From Calvatia gigantea (Eukaryota; Basidiomycota; Agaricomycetes; Agaricales; Lycoperdaceae): a stretch of DNA of 64,000 nt. The notes beneath the pieces were generated by a model. That model made no database searches. It was given only the letters and a program-made list of their open reading frames with translations, and had not been told where the DNA came from. This document shows, one piece after another, positions 1 through 11,439 of this stretch; position 1 is the stretch's first letter; each line of letters opens with the position of its first letter. Location: the NCBI GenBank assembly GCA_025093985.1, contig JACAAK010000003.1:3596001-3660000 (forward strand), given 5' to 3'. Both the position numbers and the translations under genes were made by a program.

Positions 1-1589
1 TTCCTCACGACCTGCACGATGCAGTTGGAGAGTTTTTGGAGGTCGAAAAATTCTGTGGAATCGAAGGGTCTGCGACGTGGTAGCTTGTGAGTGTGATGGG
101 AGGGCAGTTACTCCGATGGACTCCCGTGGAGGTGGACGATGGCTTGAGATGGGATGTCTTGAAGCGCAGTTGCCGCCTAGTAGGTTTTCTCTCGTCCCCT
201 CAAAGGTATTAACATTCACAGTGCATCAGGCAGCATGATTGAGGCACCCAGTGACCGCGGCTTTGAGCTCTTCTGGTACGTTGAGGGCAGAGAGAGAGAG
301 GCTCTTATTTGGGCGCGTCCCGGTTGCTGGTGCGGGGGAAGCGATGGTGATTGGTCTGTAACCCATCAGAAGCTGCTTCCGCCACGACCCATGCAGAGAG
401 GGCGATGAGGAGCGGCTTGTTGTTGACCGGAATCCAGAGGCAGGGTGGGAGATGAACGTCTAAAGTCACGGCGTCTTTCGCTCTTTTAGAACTTCCCAAA
501 CCTTGAATTTTGAAGCTGGAAGACTCAAGCAATCTGGTTCCAAAGTCTCCCGATGGGCAGGGTGCCTATTTACCCATCCGTTCGTCTCATGATTTGCTAC
601 TGTTAAATAATCCGTATGCTGCATCGTTCCGTATTTACCATGAAAGCGGGAATTGCAGTAGCAAAATGTTGATCCTACTTTCGCTGTTTAGCAAAGCATC
701 AGCGCTCAACAACTGGTGCTGGGAATCGGAGAAATTTGAGCATCATTCTCGTTTACACTGGCGAGATCCTAATAATAAATGCTCTGCCCGTTGTGCGGTC
801 TCAAGCTGGTAATATTGGCCGTTCCCTTGCACACCCATCATCTCCACGTGCTCCCAGCTCCTGGCTGTGCTCTGAACCATAGTGTCGGTTGCTACCCTCT
901 AAATGTCGCTTATATGCTGGGTCCACCTGGAGTATACCGCGAATTTCCTCAAACATCCCGCTTAGTTCTGTTTTCTCCTTTCTCTTTCTTTCTTTTTAAG
1001 TGATTCTTGTGAGCATCTAGGCCGCTCGATCAAATACCCTGACTACGTCACGAAAAGAGTTGGGATCATCGAGACCGCTTCGGCTCTTGTTGCTCCTTTC
1101 AACTCTTGTTATCCACCATTCACAGCCACTAGCCTCAAAACTCCCCGGCATTTTATTCTCAGAAGAATGATTATACTGAACGAAAGGTGCATTGCAATAA
1201 TTATTCTATCGTAAACCAAAGCGCTCAATGATCCACCCACTGCCCCGTTTAGTGATTCGCTGAAATCGGAGAGTAGCCTTTACCTTCTCGAACCTCCTCC
1301 GAAACACCCTCTCTCCAATGGGTCTTTCAGCGCCAACTCTTCAACGATTAGTCTTAGCCAGAGAACGCCTCTACCTCCGTCGCCACCTCTAGTTCATCCC
1401 TTGAGAAAGGTCACATCGCCAACCCTCACCCCACCCGGGTAGGTCTTCCTTCGTCTGTCCCTTCCCAGCGCTATCATTCCTCACTTGCGATGAGAGGCTA
1501 ATACTTGGCCTTACAGGTACCTGGAATCGAATAGGCCAGCAACGACGATTACATACACCTTCGCGCCACAGACTATCCCCTCGAACAGT
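1..1589. other. No recognisable gene
   Basis: Only short open frames of under about 100 codons occur here and none resembles a family I know. The stretch just before 1590 probably holds the promoter of the following gene. A gene running off the left edge cannot be excluded. Confidence 0.4.
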
Positions 1590-2302
1590 ATGATACTCTC
1601 TGCGCCTGCGTACACCTCCCCACCGCAAGAGCCCTACTATATTTGCGTTAATATGAACTGCTTTACACCGACATCATACATAACCACCATACGCCGAGGA
1701 TCGTGGGAGGGTGAAACGGTAGGCGACTTTGAGTACGTCTTCTAGTATTTTGGGCGTTCCACTGCAGCGGAGAGGTGCTAATGACTAGGTACACGTACCA
1801 TGTAGAATGGGGTTGACGACGTCAAGAAAACAGAATACTGTGTTCACTTGGGGCAAGGAATATTCCCTGTCAGATTTGTTGGAGACGAACTATAGGTTCG
1901 TCAAAACTGTAGGTTTTAATTCTTGGTTTTAATTCCCGCGAAGGCTGAATATGGAGTTATTCTCTAGGTGTGGTCGTGGAAGGTGATGGATAAGAACAAG
2001 ACCACCATCTACTGGGATGATTCTAATGGTGTTTTGACAGTGAGCGCTCTACCAAGTCTTGTTCTATTGATCGGCTCAGCTCCTCGGGGCAGTGTTTTTC
2101 ATCAAAGGACAGAGTACAAGGCAACCTTCTCGCAAAATTCCTTCCACCTTCCCACCCAAGAAGGCAAGGAAAGACCCCAGAGTTGACAAGGCTGGAGGTG
2201 TTACCGCTTGGCCATGACTTCATTGATGATATTGTCATTTCGGTTCTGGTTATCGAGCGGTTGAGAACAACGCCTTCAATACCTCGTGTTCCACTGACAT
2301 GA
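1590..2302 (+). CDS. Conserved hypothetical agaricomycete protein, frame broken by one indel
   Basis: Three or four exons can be joined. The first begins MILSAPAY and contains a CVNMNCFTP segment. The second (after an intron ending ccatgtag) reads MGLTTSRKQNTVFTWGKEY and SLSDLLETNYRF. The third starts VWSWKV and contains TTIYWDDSNG. The last ends with LPLGHDFIDDIVISVLVIER and a TGA at 2300-2302. This pattern matches from memory a family of uncharacterised agaric proteins of about 200 residues; no function is known to me. The last exon changes frame at the run of C at 2175-2178, where one more C would restore it. That looks like a homopolymer error or a recent inactivation. The start is the ATG that opens the first conserved exon. 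Confidence 0.5.
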
Positions 2303-2489
2303 AATCGTTACATTTGTACAAACATAAATATGCGTGGTATGTACTAGTGTCGGCGTTTGTGGTTTAGGCCACGCACTTTGTATGAGTATAATTCATTTGT
2401 TATGGACGTTTTTCATGCCATGAGCGCTATGTGCTTGAGTTCGCTACAGAAAAAATGGTGAGAGGTCCGCACACGGATGTGGATAAAAG

Positions 2490-3838
2490 CTAAACCCACT
2501 TTTGGACCTGCTGGCCAACTTTCATCGGCTCGTAAACGGCATCCTCAAGATCATCGCTGCCGAGGTTGATGTAATTGGCGCGCATTGCCCGAGCTCGCTC
2601 AGTAAGCACAGGAATAGGAACCAAGTCAAAATCATATGAGAGGTGCCAGAAGAAGGTCGAGGAAATGCGAATAAGCGGTCGATCGGGGAATTCGACCTTG
2701 CGTTTCGCAATGGTCTACCACACAACACGTCGATCACAAACAGAAAAGCACCCATGTGGATTCACACTTACAGCAACTGTGTTTTCGTTGACAACAACCT
2801 CGTGGTAGCCAGCCTTGATGAGGCCGCCAGTTAAATGTTCGAGCTGCTTGCCGGCTTGTATGAGGAGGTTGTTTCCGGGTGGAATGCGGACTGGAATGCG
2901 CTTGCCGGTGTTGCGTGCCCAGATGTGCAGCCCTGGGTAGCGAGATCGACCGTGGATAGTCAGGAAGTTGAGGTCGGAGTGGAAGCCTGCGAGAATGGTA
3001 TCCTTTTGACTGTACTTCACGAGGTCCGATGCCGTTGGAGCTAGCAAATGGGCTCTTTAATTTCAGAAATGAGAAGAAAAAAGGGCGGTATGACTGTTTG
3101 AAATGTACCCATATCGCCCTGCTTCACGGAAGGTCTTTGAGGGAAGACCCAAGCCCAAAGCGGCCATCTCAGCGAGATCGGCGACACTATTGACAACTTT
3201 CAGAACTCTCTCCGCTCGATATGAGGTCGGTTACTTACGCAGTTTCCATTGCTTTGCCCCATTGCTCCATAGTGGGTGTCCACCGCTGTCTGAGATGTTC
3301 GGCTTGCGGAACAATATTAGGTGTATTCACAATAGGGAATTGTGATTCATAAGGCGGAGGCCCATTCATCTTCCAGAAGAACCTGCATTTTGGATCCGGC
3401 TGATGCGCAGAGATATCCAAGGGTCTCTGAGAGGGATCAAGCTTCTCAATGATCCGGAGACAAGGCTCGTCGACGGCACACTTTGGCTTCTCAGTGTTTT
3501 CAAGCGTGACGCCGACTTGGTAGCTAAGCTCTGGACGTTCGTCCTTCTTGAGCTCAGACTGTGGCTGGGCAAAATAGTCCTCAAGAAGATCGAGGAAGCG
3601 TGAGTTGTCCTCTTCAGAGACGCGTGAATCGTGTAAGACGAGAGCACCGTAGACAATCAGTGCGTCAGCTGCCTAGTAATCAGGGATGGGAAGAGATTGA
3701 TCAGGCGGTTATTGAGTCAGGCCGACTGTTCCTGACCTTTTTGCACTCCTGAACAACAGCCTCAGAGTCACGAGGGCCTGAGAGGAAGACATCAAGATTA
3801 ACGACTGGGAGGTCCATTGAGAGATCTTGAGAGGCCAT
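2490..3838 (-). CDS. 2-oxoglutarate/Fe(II)-dependent oxygenase family protein (isopenicillin N synthase-like)
   Basis: The first exon begins MASQDLSMDLPVVNLDVFLS, the usual N-terminal strand of the DIOX_N part of isopenicillin N synthase-like enzymes. The C-terminal half carries the metal-binding HxD as FHSDLNFLTIHG. It is followed by GLHIWARNTGKRIPVRIP, then by PPGNNLLIQAGKQLEHLTGG and a distal His in AGYHEVV, matching the HxD...H facial triad layout of the double-stranded beta-helix. These enzymes use Fe(II), O2 and 2-oxoglutarate to oxidise a small molecule; the substrate cannot be told from sequence. Several short introns interrupt it, and the last exon ends at the TAG at 2490-2492. It lies head to head with UBC12, 232 bases apart, so the two may share a promoter region. 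Length, about 370 residues, fits the family. Confidence 0.8.
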
Positions 3839-4070
3839 GGTGTGAGTTGAAGAGACTTCTTAAGGAATAAATAAACGGCATAGCTATCGATGGACCAACT
3901 TAAAAATGTGCCACATGCTTAGGCGAAGACCCAAAGCCATGCGGAAAAGGTTAAGCACAGCCACGGATGCGGGTCGGAGAGAACTTCCTTTTCTGGACAC
4001 CTTATAACTCCCCTCCAGGCTGCCCTCATCCTTGACTCACGCTACACACGCCTTTCACAAACCAACAATC

Positions 4071-4906
4071 ATGATCAAGGTATATCCTCCCTTCTCGAAC
4101 TCTTTTTCTGCTCATATACTCACCCGGAATACACAGATATGGAGCATGAAAAAGGACGAGAACGCAGCGGCCAAGAAAAAGCCGAAGACGAGCGCCGCCC
4201 AGATTCGAGTCCAGAAAGGTGCGTATTTCGTACGCCTGTGTCGTGTGGCTCACTCTCATTGCCCCTCAATTGGACTACACAGACCTCACCGAACTCGACC
4301 TTCCCGCAACGATGAAGACACATTTCCCCGATCCTGCTGATCTCCTCAACTTCACCCTTACCATCACGCCCGACGAAGGTCAGCGCTTACATACTTATAG
4401 CAATAAATCAGTAAGATTAATCCAGACATCTTCTTGCAGGCATGTACAAGGGCGGCGCTTTCAAGTTCTCCTTCGCCATCAATACCAACTACCCCCATGA
4501 ACCCCCCAAAGTCAAGTGCACCCAGAAGGCGAGCACAGCATTTTGTTCAGCATTCAATTTGTCAAGCTCACCCTGGAGGTCATCAGATATACCACCCCAA
4601 TGTTGACCTTGAAGGCAATGTCTGTCTCAATATCCTGAGGGAAGACTGGAAGCCCGTTCTCAACCTCAACTCGGTCATGGTCGGCCTGCAATATCTCTTT
4701 CTCGAACCCAACGCAGACGATCCTCTGAATAAAGGTAAATTCAATTGGTCATCAACTCTAGGCCCTGTTCACGCTCCTCCCCCTAAATAGATGCTGCCCA
4801 AGAGATGAGCAAGAACAGGGATCAGTTCACGGTCAACGTCAAGAACTCCATGCGTGGGGGTCGTGTGGGGGGCAACGTTTTTGACAACGTGCTTGCATCG
4901 TCATGA
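4071..4906 (+). CDS. UBC12: NEDD8-conjugating E2 enzyme UBC12
   Basis: The spliced product begins [20 protein letters not shown]. This short basic N-terminal tail is the UBC12 hallmark that binds the NEDD8 E1. The UBC core follows: [20 protein letters not shown], then [28 protein letters not shown] and the active-site region [20 protein letters not shown] with the catalytic Cys. A conserved [19 protein letters not shown] segment closes it. The enzyme transfers NEDD8 to cullins and so switches on cullin-RING ubiquitin ligases. At about 183 residues it has the normal length. The first intron comes only three codons after the ATG. One intron (4529-4586) is GC-AG rather than GT-AG. The stop TGA is at 4904-4906. 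Confidence 0.93.
4529..4586 (+). other. GC-AG intron in UBC12
   Basis: The exon ends ACC CAG AAG and the intron opens gcgagc; no GT donor is available nearby. The acceptor is catcag, and joining gives K|IYHPNV, exactly the conserved UBC core. The intron is 58 bases. Confidence 0.8.
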
Positions 4907-5825
4907 CGGACGGACAACCATCAGACCTCTTACCACGTTTTCTGCAACTTTTCTGTGAACTTGTTGCTCCATTGTACACTGCGCACCACTATCATCCCAT
5001 CCAGGCACACCCTTTCTCCCATCTGCTCTTTCTCTCGACTCATGTGATGGTAGATGCATCGTAGACTGTGCCTCCCGTTTCTTTGAGTAGATAGATACAT
5101 AGTTCCTCTATAATACCGCTTTCCATCCTACTTTCTTCAACTCCCCCGATAAGTTGTAAAGGAATATGGACTGATAAGCAACGGAATATGGTAGTGTTCA
5201 TCTGGGTTTTCGACGATGAATGAGATCTGAGACTAAATGAGAGAGGCCCAAGGAAGAAATGCAGGGGTACCCGCCTCTGCCCAAGGGTAAAATGTCTTCC
5301 TGTTGGTCCTTTCAAAGTACGGCTTCGTCCTGAACACTATCTTGTACGTCTGCCCCGCTTGTGGATCGCTTTTCTTCCTTAATGCTTGCTCCGAACCACG
5401 AGGTGGAAGTAGATTGTTGCACCGCCCATCAGAGTTCGTCACTCTACCAATAGTCCCTTCGACACAATTGTTGATAATCATATACAAAACGCTCACCCTC
5501 CAGCGACTTGGTTAAACATTTCGTGACCATTCTCGGAAATCGAGAGTTCAAGTAATTGGAGGCGAATCTCGACGCCCTCTGCCGGCTTGCCCGTTGATGC
5601 GTCGAGCACTTGAAATATTTGGTAAAATCAAGCGATAATTCAGATATGCTCAGGACACACCGTGGCAGGTGATGGGAGACCTAGACATGGCTGTCGATGG
5701 GAGGACAATAAGAAGTCCCCAGGCTACTACTTAAGTAGCAGGTCTGGGATTGCGTGAACGGGTGGTGATGATATCATCCAAGTCGAAACGGTGCCGTCCG
5801 AAAAAGTCCATTTTGGTTTACTGCC
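4907..5825. other. Intergenic, UBC12 3' region and RRP1 upstream
   Basis: No conserved reading frame was found. The first few hundred bases should be the UBC12 3' UTR; the last part should contain the RRP1 promoter. Confidence 0.5.
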
Positions 5826-6968
5826 ATGCCGTCAAACGTAGATGCTCCTCCACTTGCAAAGTACTTTGCCTCTACTGGTGTGTGAGATTGGCACTCCCGA
5901 GTATTTGTTCTTACTTGGGTTGTGTAGAAAAAAAGACACGCGATAAGGCGGTCAAAAAACTAGCGGCTTTTCTTTCCGAGGCACCTGAAGATGCATTGTC
6001 GAAACCAGAGATGAACAAACTTTGGAAGGGGATTTTCTATTGTGCGTACACATCTTCTATCTTGTTGACTAGTTCTAATAATGCATAGGCTTTTGGATGT
6101 CAGATAAGCCTCTTGTGCAGCAGGCTCTCGCGAGTGAACTCGCAGAATTGCTCTTGACCATCACCAGTAACAACGCTTCTCTCGCTTTTCTGCGGGGATT
6201 TTGGACGTCAATCGTACGAGAGTGGAATGGCATTGATCGACTGAGGTTTGTTCCTTCCCGATGCTTCCGTTGATACAATTTTCAAACCGCTTTGTAGAAT
6301 CGACAAGTACTACATGCTCATACGGCGGTTCATCAATGCATCTTTTCGCCTCCTAATCAGGGCCAACTGGGAGGAAGAAACATGTACTTTGTATAACGAT
6401 ATACTAACGTCTGAGGGAGGACCTTTATGGTGTGCCATACCTTTTCCTCTCTCTCTTGAGCCCACTTGAACCATGAAGAAGTCCAACAGATACCCGTGTG
6501 CCAGTGGGCCTGCCTCATCACCTCTCCGACATATATCTGGAGGAACTCGATAAGACCATTGCAACTACTTCCGAGCAATCTCTCTCTGCACCACTCAACG
6601 TCCTCCTCAAACCTTTTATTTCGCTCATGGCACTTACCCCGAACAGCGTGACATATAAACGCGTCCATTCATCACTATTAGAACCTCTACTAGAAGCTCT
6701 GACACCCGCATTACGCTCGGACGAGCCGGATCCAAAACGCATACGAAGAGAGCCAAACTCCTATCCCGCCCTCATTTCGAATGTATGCGCTGAAGATCCC
6801 AAAGACTCAGGTCCCTTGAATCACGCGAGGCTGAAAGAGAAGTTGCTAAGGATGGTATTCGAAATAGCAAGTCAACCCGATACAAAAGATGCTAGCCGCC
6901 GGAAAATGTACGCTGTGTGGAAGGAGGGAGCGGAAGAAGCCAGTGACGATGAGCAGCGGAGGGGTTGA
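5826..6968 (+). CDS. RRP1: Ribosomal RNA processing protein 1 (RRP1 / NOP52 family)
   Basis: The start is the ATG of MPSNVDAPPLAKYFAST. After the first intron the frame continues as EKKTRDKAVKKLAAFLSEAP and MNKLWKGIFYCFWMSDKP. Further exons read FLRGFWTSIVREWNGIDRLR, then IDKYYMLIRRFINASFRLL. This is the conserved N-terminal NOP52 domain, including the typical WxGxDRLRxDKxYxLxR core. The protein acts in the nucleolus in processing of 27S pre-rRNA for the large ribosomal subunit. The C-terminal part is less conserved and ends in an acidic EEASDDEQRRG. The predicted length, near 290 residues, fits fungal RRP1. Introns are short GT-AG. It is in tandem with the F-box gene that starts 107 bases later. 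Confidence 0.88.
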
Positions 6969-7074
6969 GAACATTATTGCTTACGTTCACAGATCGTGTC
7001 AGATTTAGACTTGGCTTGTCTGAATTGGGATCTCGGATACTCCGTACTTACTCCACTCCACCCTGTTTTCTTCC

Positions 7075-9146
7075 ATGTCTTCACTACCGCTTGACCTACA
7101 TATTGCGATTCTGAGCCATTTGCCACCTGCACGATGCCGGCTTGCAGAAGATGTTGCTCTACGGGCGTTACTCAGCTACTCAATGGCGAGCTCGCTCCTT
7201 CGAGAGGCAATGTCCACGCCCATTCTATGGGAGCCACACTACCGGATGCGGTATAGGCACTGCAGTCCGGGTACTGAGAACTTCAGAATTCCTCGGTACG
7301 AGGGAAACTGGAGGTTAATGTACTACGAGAGACGCAGAATTGACAAGGTCGCTTTGGAACTCATCCGAGATATAACATTTCACCGCGTTGGGCGAAACGA
7401 GAAGGCTATTATGTTGTCAAAGATGGGCTTGGATGTGTGGGATGTGCTGGATATTGAAACGAACTATGCACCTGATATTCGGTCGCTGTCCAACGTGGTG
7501 CCCCCGTACGCCCTGACGCAGCATTTTTGGGTCCGTCAGATGCTGGATATTATTGCCCGAGAGGAAGCAGTCGAACTCTGGTCCACACTCCCCGGGAACG
7601 CTCACGTACCTTCGGAGAAGAGAGCCTCGTTTGAGCAGACGATGTTGGCGTTGTCGGCATACTTTGGGAAGTCGCTTCCTGATGTAAGTGTTGCAAGTTA
7701 TGTTTAGATTTCACTTTTGTATTTAGGCATTTGTGCACTTTAGATGACGCGGCTCTTCGATGAGATGGAGATGCAATGTCGAGAATACGTACAGAAGAAA
7801 GGTTTAATGCTGAATGTGAATACCCCTGATTACAATACTTCCGAGATATGCAAGGGAATATGTGGGTTTATGATCAGTAAAGGGTTCGGGCCAGCTCAGA
7901 GTGAGTCTTTATTCCGAGTAGCTAAGTGTACACCGCCTGAAGTCTAGGCAGGCAATATGTTCTTTGACATCCTCAATCACTTCCCTCATGCATATCTAAC
8001 ATCCAACAAACGCACTCTCCCAATTGCCCTTGTTCACGTGTTTGTATCATTGGCGAGGAGACTGGGACTTGATGCATCCCCTATTAACTTTCCAGAAAAA
8101 GTACTCTGTTATGTTCGGTCACCTCGAGGGGATGGACCATATCATGTCAATGCTTTCGTCAACGACCCCGAAAAATGCGTTATTAGCCCACAGGACCTAG
8201 GACAGCATTTATCGAATCCACACCTCCTCAGCTCGGTTCCGCCAGCGCATCTCTCTCAATATCTCGAACCCGCAGACCCACCTACCATGCTTCTCCGTGC
8301 GGCAAGAAATGTACTCGTTTCCTACTCGCACTTCCCACACCTTCCATACGGTGTTGGGCAGAGCTGTCTTTACCTCGCACTCGTGGTACATCTGATGTTC
8401 CATGGCGAAGTTGAGGTCATTGCGCAGATTCTTGGGATTTTGGATATGCGACCTGTGAGCTGTGCCACGTTGTTACTGGGCAAGCTGGCACCACTGTTGC
8501 CCTCTCCGACTAGGATGCTTTTGGAGTCACATTGCAATGGTGTACTGGAAGACGAAACCCTACAAGAGGCGATGGTGCATGTTCGAAGCGCTTCTAACCC
8601 AGTGATGTATTTTGTTGGGTTACCGTTCAGGCACAGGCGATATAGGTACACCGCTTGTATTATTCAGTGGGATGTGAGCGTCTTTTTCCCTGGCGATTCC
8701 GGAGGTTGCTAAGGTTTGTGCCATAGGCGACATGCAAAGCCAGTGAAACGTGGATCCGGGAAATGGGAGTCGATGGGCTGGATCGAGGAAGGAACCAGCC
8801 CTTTTACATGAGCTTGGTTCTTGATGACGGGGCGACACAGCGATGTGAGGAGGCTTATTTGATTTTTTGGGATGCAGCGCTAATTGGTCGGACAGATATT
8901 GCTGAAGAAAACATAGAGCCCGTTCCGCTGTCTGAAGAATATATAGCACCATTCTTTGAAAAACATCCACACATAGCTATGCACTTCCAGTCAGTGGAAG
9001 TAGAGAAAACCCAGGAGTCAGTGACGACAAAGAAGTGGAGAATGGTCCCCAGCCCAGAATCCCGAGCGAGCTACCCAGAAGACGATGAGATGGGATCTGC
9101 TTGGGTTAATGGGGCGCATTTTGCGCATTTTGCAGTAGACGTGTGA
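7075..9146 (+). CDS. FBXO21-like F-box protein with transglutaminase-like and YccV/HspQ-like domains
   Basis: The N-terminus MSSLPLDLHIAILSHLPPAR is an F-box (about residues 2-50), which would bind SKP1 in an SCF ubiquitin ligase. The middle contains FFDILNHFPHAYLTSNKRTL and LPIALVHVFVSLARRLGL, the transglutaminase-like SirB1/Transglut_core2 fold. The C-terminal part has RHRRYRYTACIIQWD, NQPFYMSLVLDDGATQRY and IAEENIEPV, the YccV (HspQ, hemimethylated-DNA-binding) domain. This three-domain order is that of human FBXO21. Splicing after GCTCAGA to the second of two close AGs (gcag|GCAATATG) keeps the frame; the first AG would give an early stop. Substrates of the ligase cannot be inferred. About 620 residues. 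Confidence 0.85.
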
Positions 9147-9243
9147 CGTATGTTTAGTAGTGTGACACACGCGGCTTGCTTCCTTATTATACTTATTGTC
9201 CGCGTATCCATTTGCACCTGTATGTATCATCCTTAAAACCAAA

Positions 9244-11309
9244 ATGGCCACCTTTGTGAATAGAAACGCTGCTTCTTACTACCGCCCTCAACAGTATATC
9301 GCCCAACAGCCGGTAACAGCAGTGCAACGGCCAGCCCCTGACGTGAGGGATGACTATGAACGTGAGTTGAATAGTATTTCTACACGCAGGCGTTCAGTGA
9401 ACTCGCGTTTTCTTCAGGATGGTATACCGAAGGAACGCCAAACAATCGAATGTCACTATCTTTGCGCTCAGGGATCCTCGGAGAAGTCGCTTGGTCACTG
9501 GATCGCCTCTGCCGACTGTGCCACAACGAGCAGTTCGTCTTCCGCTCAATACCAGGGCTCATAGACGGATTGTTTGACTGGCCTGAATGGTACGCGAGGG
9601 AAGGATATAGAAATTGGACGGAAGAAAACATCCTCTTTTCTCCCTCGCGAGAACTTGTTCAAAAACATCGTTTCGCACTCGAGTCGCTCTTTGTCCTTCG
9701 GAATGCCGCGCTGAACGAGACAAATTCTTGGGACCTGGCAGCGCATTCACATACAACCTCCTTGCTTCTTGATGCGCTAATAAATCTCGACCCGAATATC
9801 GACGAGAATGTGGAGTTTTTGTTGTATATTCTGGATATTTTCCAAGTTGTTGCCCCACGAATGGCGATCCACACCAACTTGCTACCCGGCCAAAATTCCC
9901 TCCCACCCATCTTGAAGATACTACAGACAACGACCAACCGTTCTGTGATCATCTCCGCATTGACAGCCGCCACCATACTCTTGTCCAATCCTTCCAACAT
10001 GCCACAACTAACAACCGACTCACCTGCCCTGACGTCTGCCATAAGATACCTCCCGCTTTTCGTTGATGTGCCACTTGTGGATGCTTGTCTCAACTACTTG
10101 TATACGCATATCTCGCATCCGCCATTTGCGAGGGCCTTCCTGTTACATCCCTCTATGCCAAGTGTATTGAAGGTGCTCGCGTCGTTCATTCTACACGAAC
10201 AGGCCTCGGTGGAAGAGACTGTCAGTGTTGATGTTACGGGAACAGTGCACACCACGCCTTCTGCTACGACGCAGACGAAGGACCACGACTTGACACAGGA
10301 AGAATTGGATGCTTTGTTGGAGATGAGTGAGCCCCAACGATGTTATGAATGGTATGCTTGTTCTTTGTCTCTATTGTTTGTGTGCCATCTCACGCAGCAT
10401 TCTAGGATGAAGTACATGTTTGTTGCGAGGCCTGATGGAGAGCTCACGCAAGTTGACTTCTGGAACCTCTACAAAGACACCTTCACGCCCTACTCCGAAA
10501 AATGTGCCCTCCTTGTCGCGTCGGACGTGATTAAGAACGTCAACAATGTTTTCCCCCAGGCACAAGCTATGGTTCTCCAGGATCCTACACAGAGATTTGT
10601 TGTGCGAGGCGTGGATAGGCGGAAGGACGTTACCGTTGTTGAACGTTTCAAATGTCAATGGGATCGAAGCCAGTGCCCAGCAGCCGCATTCCAGTCACCA
10701 AGCGATCTGTATGAGCACCTGCTGGAACACCTCTCCGAAATTGAAGGCGCCGAGCACGCGTGTTTGTGGGCTACATGCCCTCAAACAAGTATCCTGAAAT
10801 CTCAGTTGCGGTCGCATGTTCTTACCCATCTATCAACTAGCCAGCCGCCACAAAAGCACCCATCACAGAGTGACACCATCACTTTGCCTTCCAGCGGTGC
10901 ACAGTATCCCTTGGCCGATCCGACTTCCAGGCCCATACCGCCTTTACGCAGCACCATCATCAATTACACAAAGCCAAAAGCCGACCCTCCCTCACCAGCG
11001 CTCACAGCACTTCTCATCCTTCGCATACTTTTCCGAACATCTTTTGCCTCGGCGGATGCTGCCCCCCGTGCTGATGCTGACCATTTCGGATTCACTGGCG
11101 TCATAGAGGATACAAGTGATCTAGATGATGATCCAGATGCTAGTTTCTGTGGGAATGATAAGGAGGGTGAGATGAGGGGAAGGAAGGCCTTTATCGGCAT
11201 TAGGAAGATGTTGGAGGATATGAACATTTTTGACTCGGTGCTTATGAGCTGGGTTACAGAGATGGCACAATTTGGTGTTACTATTGGGAGTACCATTGAA
11301 GCTGCATAA
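9244..11309 (+). CDS. RSC9: RSC9-like subunit of a SWI/SNF-class chromatin remodeller
   Basis: Three exons: MATFVNRNAASYYRPQQY, then a long exon from RWYTEGTPNNRMSLSLRSG, then a final exon starting at MKYMFVARPDG. The first half is an all-helical armadillo-like region with many leucines (LLLDALINLDPN, LLPGQNSLPPILKIL). Near residue 380 there is an RFX-type winged-helix segment, DFWNLYKDTFTPYSEKC. After it come paired C and H residues resembling C2H2 fingers (CQWDRSQCPAAAF...HLLEHL; CLWATCPQ...LRSHVLTHL), as in ARID2/RSC9 relatives. RSC moves nucleosomes at promoters. The N-terminal ARID domain of animal ARID2 is absent, as in many fungi. The intron near 10352 must end at the second AG (attctag|G) to keep the frame. 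About 650 residues. Confidence 0.78.
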
Positions 11310-11439
11310 TATACAACATCCACGTCGATCCAGTTGTACTTTACCGCGAATTTAAAAGCAGCGATTTCTGAATCTGCAACCCTCGGAGAACGATGTGTCC
11401 AATTGGGGAACACCAATTGCATCATGCATCAATGCATCA

